Part shown: in pieces, positions 25,209 to 32,518 of the stretch
Layout: the number at the start of each line of letters is the position of its first letter
How positions within the stretch are numbered: position 1 is the stretch's first letter
The notes under the pieces: model-generated
Databases searched by the model: none
What the model saw: the letters and a program-made list of their open reading frames with translations, nothing else
What the model was told of the DNA's origin: nothing
NCBI GenBank assembly: GCA_000717735.1
Contig: JOBE01000027.1
Span: forward strand, 26,634 to 90,633
DNA length: 64,000 nt
Origin: Streptomyces griseoluteus
GTDB taxonomy: Bacteria; Actinomycetota; Actinomycetes; Streptomycetales; Streptomycetaceae
Direction of reading: 5' to 3'
Position numbers and translations under genes: made by a program

Positions 25209-26082
25209 GGGCTCGCTCCAGAGCCTTGCGGTACTTGCGGAGCCGGTTGTTCTGGTACCAGTCGAAGCGCCGGATGGTGAAGGAGTCTCTCCACCCGGCG
25301 ATCCTGCTGTGTACGAGCTGCATGCGCGGATCGAGGAGCCGGGTCTGGTCCTGATCGGGTCCGAAGGAGTTACCGAAGAGCGATGCGTCTCCGGCCTCGC
25401 GGAAGAACGCGGTGCCCACGAGGACAGTGTTGATGCGGGCAACCGACCGGAATGCCTTGTGCTCGGCATCGGTCATCCCCTTCTCCACGTTGATCGGGGG
25501 CATGGGTTCGTAGCCGATGTCGTTGACGCCGACGTACCAGGTCCGGTAGCCGCCCGGGTTGCCGAAGTAGAAGGACTCGATGTAGGTGAAGCGACGGGCC
25601 CCAATCCAGGGCCAAAAGTCGTCTGGCTCCGGCATCGCACCAATGCGGGTTTTACCGAGTTTCACCAGGGTGTTTCCGACGAGAAGTCGGGGGCGGAACC
25701 ACCGGCTGGTGGTGGTGATGCCGTAGATCTCAACAGTGCTCTCGGTCGACCAGGTGACCAGATAGCCGAACCGACCGAGCTTCCACGTCCGCTTGGTGAG
25801 TTCTACCTCCAGGTCCTTGTCGGGCACCGGGTTCTCGGGCTGGTACCGGTGGACCGTGCACGGGGAGACCCACGTCGGCTCGCCAAAGAGCTCCTGCATG
25901 TAGTCCGGGCTGACCCAGGGGGCGACCTTCCGGACCCGAGATATGACGTGGCGGCGTCGTCCGAGGGTGCTGCGCCAACCGGCCGCCGCCGTCTTCATCA
26001 GGGTGAGGGTGGCAACGATGGTGGCGGCAAGGGTCCACACGTTCAAGGTGGTGCTGTACCAAGGCTGATCAGCTACGGGCAT
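25186..26082 (-). CDS. membrane-anchored protein of unknown function
   Basis: About 298 residues with one N-terminal transmembrane helix (VWTLAATIVATLTLMKTAAAGW). A soluble domain follows, rich in aromatic residues and with paired motifs WPWIGARRFTYIESFYFGNPGG and RTWYVGVNDIGYEPMP (cut here for length). It weakly recalls a class of single-TM Streptomyces proteins annotated with an ETEC_3214 domain, but I am not sure. It lies just upstream of the portal promoter and is likely a separate accessory gene. The start is chosen at ATG 26082; a GTG at 26100 is an alternative. Confidence 0.55.
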   Translation of the reverse strand: MPVADQPWYSTTLNVWTLAATIVATLTLMKTAAAGWRSTLGRRRHVISRVRKVAPWVSPDYMQELFGEPTWVSPCTVHRYQPENPVPDKDLEVELTKRTWKLGRFGYLVTWSTESTVEIYGITTTSRWFRPRLLVGNTLVKLGKTRIGAMPEPDDFWPWIGARRFTYIESFYFGNPGGYRTWYVGVNDIGYEPMPPINVEKGMTDAEHKAFRSVARINTVLVGTAFFREAGDASLFGNSFGPDQDQTRLLDPRMQLVHSRIAGWRDSFTIRRFDWYQNNRLRKYRKALERARGSASGV

Positions 26083-26386
26083 GGCGGAAGCATGCAACAC
26101 AGCGCGGCTGCGCGGTACGGCATTTGACAGGGCTCATCGGCTCTACGCTCCCGAAGCTGCCACGAAGTGACAAGTAGCTCTCTGTAATCGCGCTTGACCT
26201 GCGGTGATGCTGTGGTACCTGGTGCCGACTTCACGGCGAAGGCAACACGCTGACATCGGATCAGCGCGTTGACCTGCAAGGTTCTCGAAGCTCCGGATTC
26301 GTGAACTCACCGCATGGCCCGGTACTCCCGAAGGTGTCGCCCGCCCCGTGTGTTGCCCGGGGCGGGCGCGGCTGCTCGGTGGACCT
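26083..26386. other. intergenic gap with PKS terminator
   Basis: 304 bases without a convincing gene. The right end holds the PKS terminator at 26338-26368. The left end is the leader of the membrane protein. A TTGACA at 26124-26129 on the plus strand has no matching -10 at good spacing and is probably chance. Confidence 0.5.
26338..26368 (-). terminator. terminator after type III PKS
   Basis: CGCCCGCCCCG, nine-base loop, CGGGGCGGGCG: an 11-bp perfect stem 19 bases past the PKS stop. Confidence 0.7.
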
Positions 26387-27460
26387 TCAGGTGGTGTGCC
26401 AGGTGCCGCGGAGGGCGGCGGTGGTGAATCCGGGGCCGTAGGCGACGACCACGCCGGCGGCGCCATCCTCGGGCGGGTCGGCGTAGGTGCGCTCGAGGAC
26501 GCGGAGGATCGATACGCCGCCGAGGTTGCCTTCTTCGGTGAGGGTGGCGGTGGAGTGGCGGGTGTCGACGTCGTCGAGGCCGAGGGCGCGTGCGGTGTCG
26601 GTGATGATGCGGGGGCTGCCGGGATGGATCGCGGCCCAGTCGACGCTCTGGTCGGGGCCGATCCAGTCGAGGACGGTGGGCAGGACGTCGTCGGCGGCGG
26701 TGAGGGCTTCCTTCGTGGAGTCGAAGTGGAAGCCGTCGGTTCCGATGCGGCCGCTGTAGCGGTCGACGCTGCCGGGCAGGACGTATTCGAGGGTGTCGTC
26801 GGGGCCGGCGATGTGGAGGCCGGGGCCGAGGGGCTGGTCGGAGACGATGCAGGCGGCGGCGGAGTCGCCGAACAGAGCCTTGTAGATCATCGCCTCGATC
26901 GAGGTGTCGTTGTGGTTGTAGACGCTCGAGATGATCTCGGCGGCGATGACGAGGACCTTGGAGCCGGGTCGGGCGGCGATGAGGTCGACGGCGCGGGTGA
27001 GGGCCTGGGTGCCGCCGGCGCAGGCCATGGTGGTCAGGGCGATCCGGCGGACGGTCGGTCTGAGGCCGAGGGCGGCTATGAGGTGGATGTCGAGGTTGGG
27101 GACGGACCAGCCGGTGGAGTGGGTGGTGATGATCGCGTCGATGTCCGGATAGCTGCCGGGGTCGGGTCCGGGCGTGAGGCCGGCGGCGGCAAGGGCCTGC
27201 TGGGCGGCGTTGGTGGCCAGGGCCAGGGCGTCGGTGAAGGCGGCGGTGGAGCGTTCCTCGATGGTGGCGTCGCCGGACACGGTGGCGGCGGTGAGCGGCC
27301 GGCTGAAGTAGCGGGTCTGCACGCCGAGGTTCCCGATGACGCGGGGTATGACGCGCAGCTGCGGGTGGTCGGGGTGGCGGCCGGCGATGTCGTCGATGAT
27401 TTCGCTGGTCGTCACCTTGTGGGTGGGCAGGGTTGTGATGGGGCGGGAGATGTAGGGCAC
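26387..27460 (-). CDS. type III polyketide synthase
   Basis: 357 residues, GTG at 27460 with GGAGGA six bases upstream. The chalcone-synthase-type triad is in place: Cys147 in TTMACAGGTQ, His279 in AAIHPGSP, Asn312 in EEGNLGG. The C-terminal YGPGFTTAALRGTW also fits. Family members condense malonyl-CoA units on an acyl-CoA starter and cyclise the chain. Product unknown; bacterial homologues make pyrones, resorcinols or tetrahydroxynaphthalene. It sits beside the portal operon under a late-type promoter and next to an XRE regulator. No tailoring gene is adjacent. Confidence 0.93.
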   Translation of the reverse strand: MPYISRPITTLPTHKVTTSEIIDDIAGRHPDHPQLRVIPRVIGNLGVQTRYFSRPLTAATVSGDATIEERSTAAFTDALALATNAAQQALAAAGLTPGPDPGSYPDIDAIITTHSTGWSVPNLDIHLIAALGLRPTVRRIALTTMACAGGTQALTRAVDLIAARPGSKVLVIAAEIISSVYNHNDTSIEAMIYKALFGDSAAACIVSDQPLGPGLHIAGPDDTLEYVLPGSVDRYSGRIGTDGFHFDSTKEALTAADDVLPTVLDWIGPDQSVDWAAIHPGSPRIITDTARALGLDDVDTRHSTATLTEEGNLGGVSILRVLERTYADPPEDGAAGVVVAYGPGFTTAALRGTWHTT

Positions 27461-27515
27461 GTGGTCCTCCGGCACGGTGGCGGTCGTCGTGGGGGTGCGG
27501 AGTGGGGGTGCGGTC

Positions 27516-27547
27516 AACGTACACACATGCGGCGGAGTTGGTCCCCC
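27516..27547 (-). promoter_or_regulatory. late-promoter-like element d (type III PKS)
   Basis: GGGGGA (27547-27542), 20 bases, TACGTT (27521-27516), then GACC. Same blocks and same spacing as the portal and lysis elements. Confidence 0.62.
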
Positions 27548-27559
27548 CTGACCTGCGGC

Positions 27560-28396
27560 TCAGGTGGTCCGGCGGGCGCGGAGCATGGGCAGTCTGGTGT
27601 GCTGCTTCTTCTGCCCGGGGTGGTAGATGAGGACGATCAGACGAGCTCCTGGGGCGCCGAGGGGCATGGCTGCGCACATGGTGACGTGCCCGGGGCCTTG
27701 GAGGGCGTGGTGTATGGGGCGTTCGTCGCCGTCGGGGTGGATGTGGGCGCCGCCGGATTCCCAGAGGGGTGCGAGATCGGGGTCGGCGCGGGCGTCTTCC
27801 GCGATTTTGAGGAGGGTTTCGTCTTCGGGGCGGAGGGCGAGCGCGGCGCGGAGCTGGGGCAGGACGAGGGGGGCCCAGACTGCTTTCCAGTCGGTGAGCA
27901 TGGTGCGGCCGCGGGGGTCGAGGAGCATCCAGCGCATCGTGTTGGCGGGGACGTGGCTGTCGGGGAAGAGGTCGGCGAAGGCGGCGTTGTGGGCTATGAG
28001 GTTCCAGGAGGCGTCGTTGACGTAGGCGGGGTGGGCGATGCCGTCGACGGCTTCCTGCCAGACGCCGGGGATCTCGAGGCCGGAGGACGGGTTGAGGGGG
28101 TAGGGCGGGTCACCGATGCCGGCGTACCTGCACAGGCAGCCCCACTCCTGCTCGTTGAGGCCGAAGAGGCGGCCGACCTGCTCGAGGTAGTCGACCGGGG
28201 GGTTGGGGTAGCGGCCCGATTCGAGGCGGTAGTACGTGTTGGCGGCGCGGCCGGTGAGTTCGTCGACCTGCTGCTGAGAGAGGCCGGCGGCGCGGCGGCC
28301 TTGACGGCTGGGCCGGGTGAGGCCGTGGTCTTCCGGTTCGATGAGATCGCGGCGCTCGGAGAGGAGCGCCTTGAGGGCCTTGCGGTTCATCTTCAT
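27560..28396 (-). CDS. XRE regulator with MmyB-like ligand-binding domain
   Basis: 278 residues, ATG at 28396 after GGGGGAAAGG. An N-terminal Cro/C1 helix-turn-helix (about 36-82, GLSQQQVDELTGRAANTYYR) is followed by the PAS-like MmyB C-terminal domain (NDASWNLIAHNAAFADLFPD, RWMLLDPRGR). This architecture is common for Streptomyces regulators near secondary-metabolism genes. Its closeness to the PKS suggests local control, possibly in response to a bound small molecule; that is inference. Confidence 0.85.
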   Translation of the reverse strand: MKMNRKALKALLSERRDLIEPEDHGLTRPSRQGRRAAGLSQQQVDELTGRAANTYYRLESGRYPNPPVDYLEQVGRLFGLNEQEWGCLCRYAGIGDPPYPLNPSSGLEIPGVWQEAVDGIAHPAYVNDASWNLIAHNAAFADLFPDSHVPANTMRWMLLDPRGRTMLTDWKAVWAPLVLPQLRAALALRPEDETLLKIAEDARADPDLAPLWESGGAHIHPDGDERPIHHALQGPGHVTMCAAMPLGAPGARLIVLIYHPGQKKQHTRLPMLRARRTT

Positions 28397-28420
28397 CGTT
28401 GCCTTTCCCCCGTGTACCGT

Positions 28421-28430
28421 GCACGCGTGC
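28421..28430. promoter_or_regulatory. palindrome, candidate XRE operator
   Basis: GCACGCGTGC is a perfect 10-bp palindrome 25 bases upstream of the MmyB-like gene start. It may be its own operator. Confidence 0.35.
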
Positions 28431-28852
28431 CCTGGGAGTGTATTTATTGGTGCGCCGTTTCGTAATAAAAACTGCGCGTGGATTTCTGTCGGTTGAACGG
28501 TGAAGCTGTGCCCTGTGGGCGCGCTGACCTGCCGGGAAGCGGGGTAGGGCGGCCACACTGCAACACCCCAGGACGGTCCTGCGAGCGGCGGATACGCAAT
28601 CCGTCAAATCGCCTTGTGGGAAAGTCCTGTTGCCCTCGTCGGGCTCCGGCAGGGGCGTTGCCGGACGGTGCTGTATTCCGTGCTTCGGTGCGGATTTCGC
28701 AGCTCGGCACCGTTCCGGTTCGCCTTGCCGGGGCTTTGAGGGCCCCTAGAGCTACGGTCGGCGTCGACAATCGCCCCGATGCCGCGTCCTCGGTGCCGAC
28801 CGTGAAGTACGGGTCAGGTGGCGCTTCCCCCGGCGCCCTCTGGCCAGCCGAG

Positions 28853-28891
28853 AAGGCCCCGGACGGTCACTCCACCCCCGTTCGGGGCCTT
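28853..28891 (-). terminator. terminator of the leftward 28.9-32.3 kb block
   Basis: AAGGCCCCG (28853-28861) pairs with CGGGGCCTT (28883-28891) across a 21-base loop. It lies just after the stop of the 110-aa gene. Confidence 0.55.
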
Positions 28892-28895
28892 CGGT

Positions 28896-29228
28896 CTACC
28901 CGCCTTCGGATTCCGTGTCGTCGTCGACGAGCGCGTGCTCGGCGTGCGGGTAGCCGCAGGCGCCGGCGCCGAAGTAGCGGGCCTGGCACGGTCCGGGGCC
29001 TTCGTAGGTGTGGTGGGTGATCAGCCGGTGCTGGCCCTCCTCCTTCCGGACCGCGGCCATCACGTCCTTGGCGAGCGTCTCCGCCCATCCCCCGGGGACC
29101 ATGGGCTGACCGGCTGGCCAGGTCAGCTTCTGCACCTGCTCGAGGACGGCCCTGTACCGAGGGTCCTTGCGGGCGTCGGCTCGGGCTCCGGGGTTGAAGT
29201 CGGTGAGGGCGGGTTCTGCGTCGGCCAC
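28896..29228 (-). CDS. conserved-type small phage protein
   Basis: 110 residues, GTG at 29228 with a strong AGGAGG. It contains DPRYRAVLEQVQKLTWPAGQ and a C-terminal ACGYPHAEHAL with a Cys/His pair (PCQARYFGAGACGYPHAEH) that could bind metal. Last gene of its block. Function unknown. Confidence 0.6.
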   Translation of the reverse strand: MADAEPALTDFNPGARADARKDPRYRAVLEQVQKLTWPAGQPMVPGGWAETLAKDVMAAVRKEEGQHRLITHHTYEGPGPCQARYFGAGACGYPHAEHALVDDDTESEGG

Positions 29229-29362
29229 AGGGCCTCCTGGTCGTAGGGCGGGCAGGTCCAGTCGAGGGCGATGGCGATCTGGCCATCGAGCGGGGCCGGC
29301 GTCGGGGCGGTGAGCTGCTGCTCCAGGGCGCCGAGGCGGGCGCGGGTCTCAGGCGTCGTCAC
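29123..29362 (-). CDS. 79-aa ORF overlapping the next gene
   Basis: GTG at 29362 with GAGGA upstream, ten bases after the preceding gene. The N-terminal helix (RARLGALEQQLTAP) and DWTCPPYDQ look protein-like; the C-terminal Ser/Pro/Thr part overlaps the 110-aa gene in another frame by 106 bases. It may be real with a functional N-terminus only. Confidence 0.42.
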   Translation of the reverse strand: MTTPETRARLGALEQQLTAPTPAPLDGQIAIALDWTCPPYDQEALWPTQNPPSPTSTPEPEPTPARTLGTGPSSSRCRS

Positions 29363-29371
29363 CTGCTGTCC

Positions 29372-30064
29372 TCAGATCAGGGCGAGGGCGGACCGCTGAA
29401 CGGTTTCCCCATGGGAGGCGATCAGGCGGAGCTTCGGGAACGACTTGACCGGCTCCTGCCCGGGAACAGCGGGCCACTCGTCGGCGGACAGTCCGTACCC
29501 CGGCGGTCCCCAGCCTGAGTCGAACAGGATGTGCTTCGCGGCCTTCCGGTACTTCGGCTCCCAGTCCCAGGTGAAGAACAGCGGCAGGAGACCGCCGCGG
29601 TTCGGAATGGGTTCCGGTGCCACGGTGCAGCTGTGCCTGGCGCGCTTGTAGATCGGCGTGGCGTACTCGCGGCAGCGTTGGCGGTTGCAGAAGCCCCAGT
29701 GTCGAGACCAGCCGGTGACCGGGTCCCGTTCGCTGAAGCCGTGGACGGTGTTGCGTCCGCAGAGCCGGTCGACGCGGACCATGGGGGCCTGGCATCCGTT
29801 CGGGGTCTGGTCGTGGAGCTTGGAGTCGTAGCGGGGGACGTCGTCGGCGAGGTGGCGCCACATCTGCTCGTTGGTGGCGTTGAGGACTTCGCGGGTGCGG
29901 GTCCAGGTGGTGATCGTGGGGTCGTGGCGGCGGAGGTCCCGGAGACCGACCCAGCCGAGGGCGAGGATGAGGTCGCGGGTGCCGGTGGGCATGCGGCGCT
30001 CGGTGTAGACGCGAGCGAGGAGCTGGTCGTAGCGGGCGAGCGCGTTCTTGTCGTCGATGCTCAC
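29372..30064 (-). CDS. 230-aa Cys-rich phage protein
   Basis: N-terminal helical part (DQLLARVYTERRMPTGTRDL) and a central Cys/His cluster (GCQAPMVRVDRLCGR...HWGFCNRQRCREYA) suggestive of zinc binding. The C-terminus contains LLPLFFTWDWEPKYRKA. A conserved type in Streptomyces phages, function unknown. Its small upstream neighbour ends two bases away. Confidence 0.65.
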   Translation of the reverse strand: MSIDDKNALARYDQLLARVYTERRMPTGTRDLILALGWVGLRDLRRHDPTITTWTRTREVLNATNEQMWRHLADDVPRYDSKLHDQTPNGCQAPMVRVDRLCGRNTVHGFSERDPVTGWSRHWGFCNRQRCREYATPIYKRARHSCTVAPEPIPNRGGLLPLFFTWDWEPKYRKAAKHILFDSGWGPPGYGLSADEWPAVPGQEPVKSFPKLRLIASHGETVQRSALALI

Positions 30065-30065
30065 C

Positions 30066-30374
30066 TCAGTCCTCCTCTCCGGTCTTCTTCTGCCGGTGCA
30101 GGGGCCAGGCGGAGGCTCCGCGGAGGCGGTCGGCGTCGATGTCGATGACGCCGAGTTCCAGGAGGTGGAGAAGGGCTTCGTGGACGGCGCCGTCGATGGC
30201 GGTCATGAGAGGCATGGGGTTCTTCAGCGGGCCGTCGGGGCTGTTGCAGGCCCAGGCCATCGCGGCGGAGCCGGCGACCCGGTTGATGATGGCGAAGTCG
30301 CTGCCTTTGCCGGTGTCGACCGGGATGCGGCCCCAGTCGTTGAGGCCGGTGGGAGTCGGGGGCTTGGTCGTCAT
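30066..30374 (-). CDS. 102-aa hypothetical protein
   Basis: Soluble and mixed alpha/beta (LNDWGRIPVDTGKGSDFAI...VIDIDADRLRGASAWPL). Packed between neighbours with one- to two-base spacing, so it is part of the same transcript. No motif recognised. Confidence 0.58.
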   Translation of the reverse strand: MTTKPPTPTGLNDWGRIPVDTGKGSDFAIINRVAGSAAMAWACNSPDGPLKNPMPLMTAIDGAVHEALLHLLELGVIDIDADRLRGASAWPLHRQKKTGEED

Positions 30375-30376
30375 GG

Positions 30377-31084
30377 TCAGTCCTCTCCGTCGACAGTGCG
30401 GGCGGCAGCGGCTTCGGTTTCGCCGTTCGGGCCGACCTGGGCGAGTGCGGTGCGGTGCTTCCGGATGATGCGGACGATCTCGGACGACCAGCCGTGCTTG
30501 GTGGCGGTGTCGTCGAGGGCGGCGGGACAGTCGCCGTCGTGGTCGTGGTGCTGTTCGCAGTCCCAGCCGATGAGGAGGGCGTACAGGCGGGCGTCGGTGG
30601 GGTCCTGGGCCCAGTCCCGTTTGCCGTGCTTGATGTGGAGGCGGAGGGACAGCAGGGCGTTGCGGACGCCCGCCGTGAGGGTGGCGCCAGCGTTGAGAAG
30701 GGCGTTCTGGTCCTGCCAGGCCTGGTAGAAGGAGCGACCGACCTCACGGCACTCGGCGTACTGGTCCTCGGCGTCCCAGAGCCTGTCGTACAGCTCGGCC
30801 AGGGTGGCGTCGGTGTGCTCGGCGAGCGGGACGCGAGGGTCCGGCTCGGCGGGCGGGGGCGGTTCCATGTCGGGAAGGGTGCTCGCCGTCTTCAGCTGGC
30901 TGTACTTGGCGTGCCACCGCTTGGCGCGGTGCTTGTACGTATCGCGGTCGGCGATGGCACTCTCTCGGTCGACCTGCAGCTGGTGAAGGGCTTCCGGGGT
31001 GATGGTGTCCATCGTGTACCGGGACTCTTCGGGGCCGAGGAGCTGCGCTTCATCTGTGCCTGAGGCTGGGGAAGGACTGGTCAC
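30377..31084 (-). CDS. 235-aa coiled-coil hypothetical protein
   Basis: GTG at 31084 overlaps the upstream stop by GTGA. Residues 25-75 form a charged helix (EALHQLQVDRESAIADRDTY). A central LYDRLWDAEDQYAE and a His-rich loop (GWDCEQHHDHDGDC) follow. It may bind metal through the latter. Function unknown. Confidence 0.6.
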   Translation of the reverse strand: MTSPSPASGTDEAQLLGPEESRYTMDTITPEALHQLQVDRESAIADRDTYKHRAKRWHAKYSQLKTASTLPDMEPPPPAEPDPRVPLAEHTDATLAELYDRLWDAEDQYAECREVGRSFYQAWQDQNALLNAGATLTAGVRNALLSLRLHIKHGKRDWAQDPTDARLYALLIGWDCEQHHDHDGDCPAALDDTATKHGWSSEIVRIIRKHRTALAQVGPNGETEAAAARTVDGED

Positions 31085-31428
31085 TGTCCCCCGCTTTCGT
31101 TGACGTTCTTTCGGTAGGCGATGAGCGCTGATGCGAGGGCGGACTGGTGGATGTCGGAGAACATGACCGCTGCGTGCTCGCCAAAGGCGTTCCGGGCGTC
31201 CTGGAGGGTGACCATGTAGGCGCCCCATGCCTTCTCGAAGGAGTCGTTCTCGCGTTCGTCCTGGATGGCGGCGCGGTGCTCGGGGGTGAGCAGGGCGCGA
31301 CACCCGGCGCAGGGGACGCCCTTTTCGTGGCCGGGCGTGCGGCAGGGACGGGTTCCATCGGGCTGGAGGTCGTGGTCTTCGACGGGGTGGGAGCATGCCC
31401 AGCAGTGGGTGGGGGCTTGGTCGGTCAC
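31081..31428 (-). CDS. zinc-ribbon-like 115-aa protein
   Basis: GTG at 31428. N-terminal C-x2-C (HCWACSHPVED) and a second cluster RPCRTPGH...PCAGC form a probable zinc ribbon, followed by a helical region (AAIQDERENDSFEKAWGAY). Overlaps both neighbours by GTGA. Function unknown. Confidence 0.6.
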   Translation of the reverse strand: MTDQAPTHCWACSHPVEDHDLQPDGTRPCRTPGHEKGVPCAGCRALLTPEHRAAIQDERENDSFEKAWGAYMVTLQDARNAFGEHAAVMFSDIHQSALASALIAYRKNVNESGGQ

Positions 31429-31706
31429 GGCATCGGCTCCTCGGGGCTTGGGGTGATACGGCGGATGCGGAGGGGCGGTCCCAGCGGCGGAGGCGGGTCG
31501 TTGCGGTGCTTCCACGCCTTGAGGGTGCGTACGGGGTGGACAGCGAGAAGGGCGGCGATCTCAACGGCCAACACGGGTTGCGCGGCCCACCAGCGCCAGT
31601 CCCGGCGGGTGATGCGTCGTCCGTACGTCAGCCAGTGGGCCCAGTCGGAGGCGCGGTGGCCGAGGCGGACCCGGCCGAGGGCGTAGCCGACGGCCAGAGA
31701 AGTCAG
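31425..31706 (-). CDS. small hydrophobic-start protein, initiation unclear
   Basis: The frame ending at 31425 encodes I-I-L-T-S-L-A-V-G-Y-A-L-G-R-V-R-L-G-H then DWAHWLTYGRR and WWAAQPVLAVEIAALLAVHP. This pattern (short membrane-like helix, GR-x-R, then W-rich) resembles small Streptomyces proteins. However, no ATG, GTG or TTG precedes it in frame within a sensible distance; the codons are ATC ATC CTG. Either CTG 31706 or an ATC is used, or it is read by frameshift from the zinc-binding gene upstream, or the start was lost. Confidence 0.45.
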   Translation of the reverse strand: MTSLAVGYALGRVRLGHRASDWAHWLTYGRRITRRDWRWWAAQPVLAVEIAALLAVHPVRTLKAWKHRNDPPPPLGPPLRIRRITPSPEEPMP

Positions 31707-31962
31707 GATGATGGCCGTCGTCGCTGGAGTAGGCGGGGAGGTGATGCTGGCAGGTCTTGCAGGCGCGGACGGCGGGGTTCTTCCAGCAGCGTCCGATGTG
31801 CGCGATGGCGGCGGTCTTCTTGCTGCGGGACTGCCGGCAGTGGGGGCACTGGTACCGGGTGACCTGGATGACGAGGGGGTCCTCGGCGGGGATGGGCGGT
31901 GTGACCGGCGCCGGGTCGGGGTTGGGGGTGTTCCAGGGCAGGAGGTCGAGGTCGGTCGTCAT
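31561..31962 (-). CDS. double CxxC zinc-binding protein
   Basis: 133 residues, ATG at 31962. Core: YQCPHCRQSRSKK (C-x2-C), HIGRCW, then ACKTCQHH (C-x2-C), the layout of a zinc ribbon found in small Streptomyces phage proteins. The C-terminal part after about residue 90 is low-complexity Arg/Pro and may be out-of-frame read-through overlapping the following gene. Confidence 0.6.
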   Translation of the reverse strand: MTTDLDLLPWNTPNPDPAPVTPPIPAEDPLVIQVTRYQCPHCRQSRSKKTAAIAHIGRCWKNPAVRACKTCQHHLPAYSSDDGHHPDFSGRRLRPRPGPPRPPRLRLGPLADVRTTHHPPGLALVGRATRVGR

Positions 31963-32348
31963 CGGCGCGGCTCCTGGGCGGGAATGTAGCCGAGGCGGCT
32001 GGCGGCGTTGAGGGCTGCGTCGGCGATGGTCTGGCAGTCGTCGAGGGAGTGCCAGCACTTGAGGGCGTTCAGGGTGGTGCTGACGGCGTTGGTGGCGAGG
32101 GCGCGCTGTTCTTCGCTGTGGGTGGTCTGGTCGTCCCAGATGAGTTCGGTGGCGCCGTTGTGGCCGTGGATGGCGATGGCGTCGTCGAGGTTGTTCCAGG
32201 AGACGGTGGAGGGGCGTTCGCCACGCCAGCGGATGGCGACGGTGCCGTCGGGCCACTGGATGCCGTCGGCGATGCGGCCGCAGCCGGAGACGCCGGAGAT
32301 GTCGGTGTGGCGTTGGAGGTGGAAGCGGCGGGGTTCGGGGTCGGCCAT
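31959..32348 (-). CDS. 129-aa phage protein, first gene of block
   Basis: ATG at 32348 with GGAGGAG seven bases upstream. N-terminal beta region (RHTDISGVSGCGRIADGIQWPDGT) and C-terminal helices (ALATNAVSTTLNALKCWHSL). Overlaps the zinc-binding gene by ATGA. It begins the leftward block whose promoter should lie at 32349-32457. Function unknown. Confidence 0.6.
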   Translation of the reverse strand: MADPEPRRFHLQRHTDISGVSGCGRIADGIQWPDGTVAIRWRGERPSTVSWNNLDDAIAIHGHNGATELIWDDQTTHSEEQRALATNAVSTTLNALKCWHSLDDCQTIADAALNAASRLGYIPAQEPRR

Positions 32349-32457
32349 GTGGCGTCTCCTCCGGGGAAGGGCGGGGTGGGTCAAGGGTCGCGCGGTTCGG
32401 CGCGGTTGATGCCCCTGCTCGGCTTGCCCTCGATTGGGGTGGCCGGTGTCCACACTC

Positions 32458-32495
32458 TACCCATACCTCATTGCGTACGCAATGGAATATGGGTA
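32458..32495. promoter_or_regulatory. long palindrome, site 1 of 2
   Basis: Arms TACCCATACCTCATTGCG and CGCAATGGAATATGGGTA meet at a central TA and match at 15 of 18 positions. The core CATTGCGTACGCAATG is perfect. A near-identical element lies at 51419-51460. Both sit roughly 25-30 bases upstream of a rightward gene start, as expected for an operator overlapping a promoter. Site 1 also flanks the start region of the leftward block. Confidence 0.65.
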
Positions 32496-32518
32496 CTTGG
32501 GGTGTCCCGTACGGCAGG

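Larger units (their letters stand above)
28397..28895. other. 500-bp non-coding region upstream of the MmyB regulator
   Basis: No convincing gene; the possible ORFs lack family patterns and ribosome sites. Contents: palindrome GCACGCGTGC at 28421-28430 and an unusually AT-rich stretch at 28438-28475 (TGTATTTATTGG, TAATAAAAA), probably the regulator's promoter region. A terminator at 28853-28891 ends the leftward block to the right. Confidence 0.5.

Noticed and set aside
26124..26155. TTGACA promoter on the plus strand
   Set aside because: Closest TACGCT lies 14 bases away and no rightward gene follows.
28478..29020. 180-codon plus-strand frame upstream of the MmyB regulator
   Set aside because: No motif or good ribosome site; overlaps leftward gene and terminator. 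Treated as non-coding.
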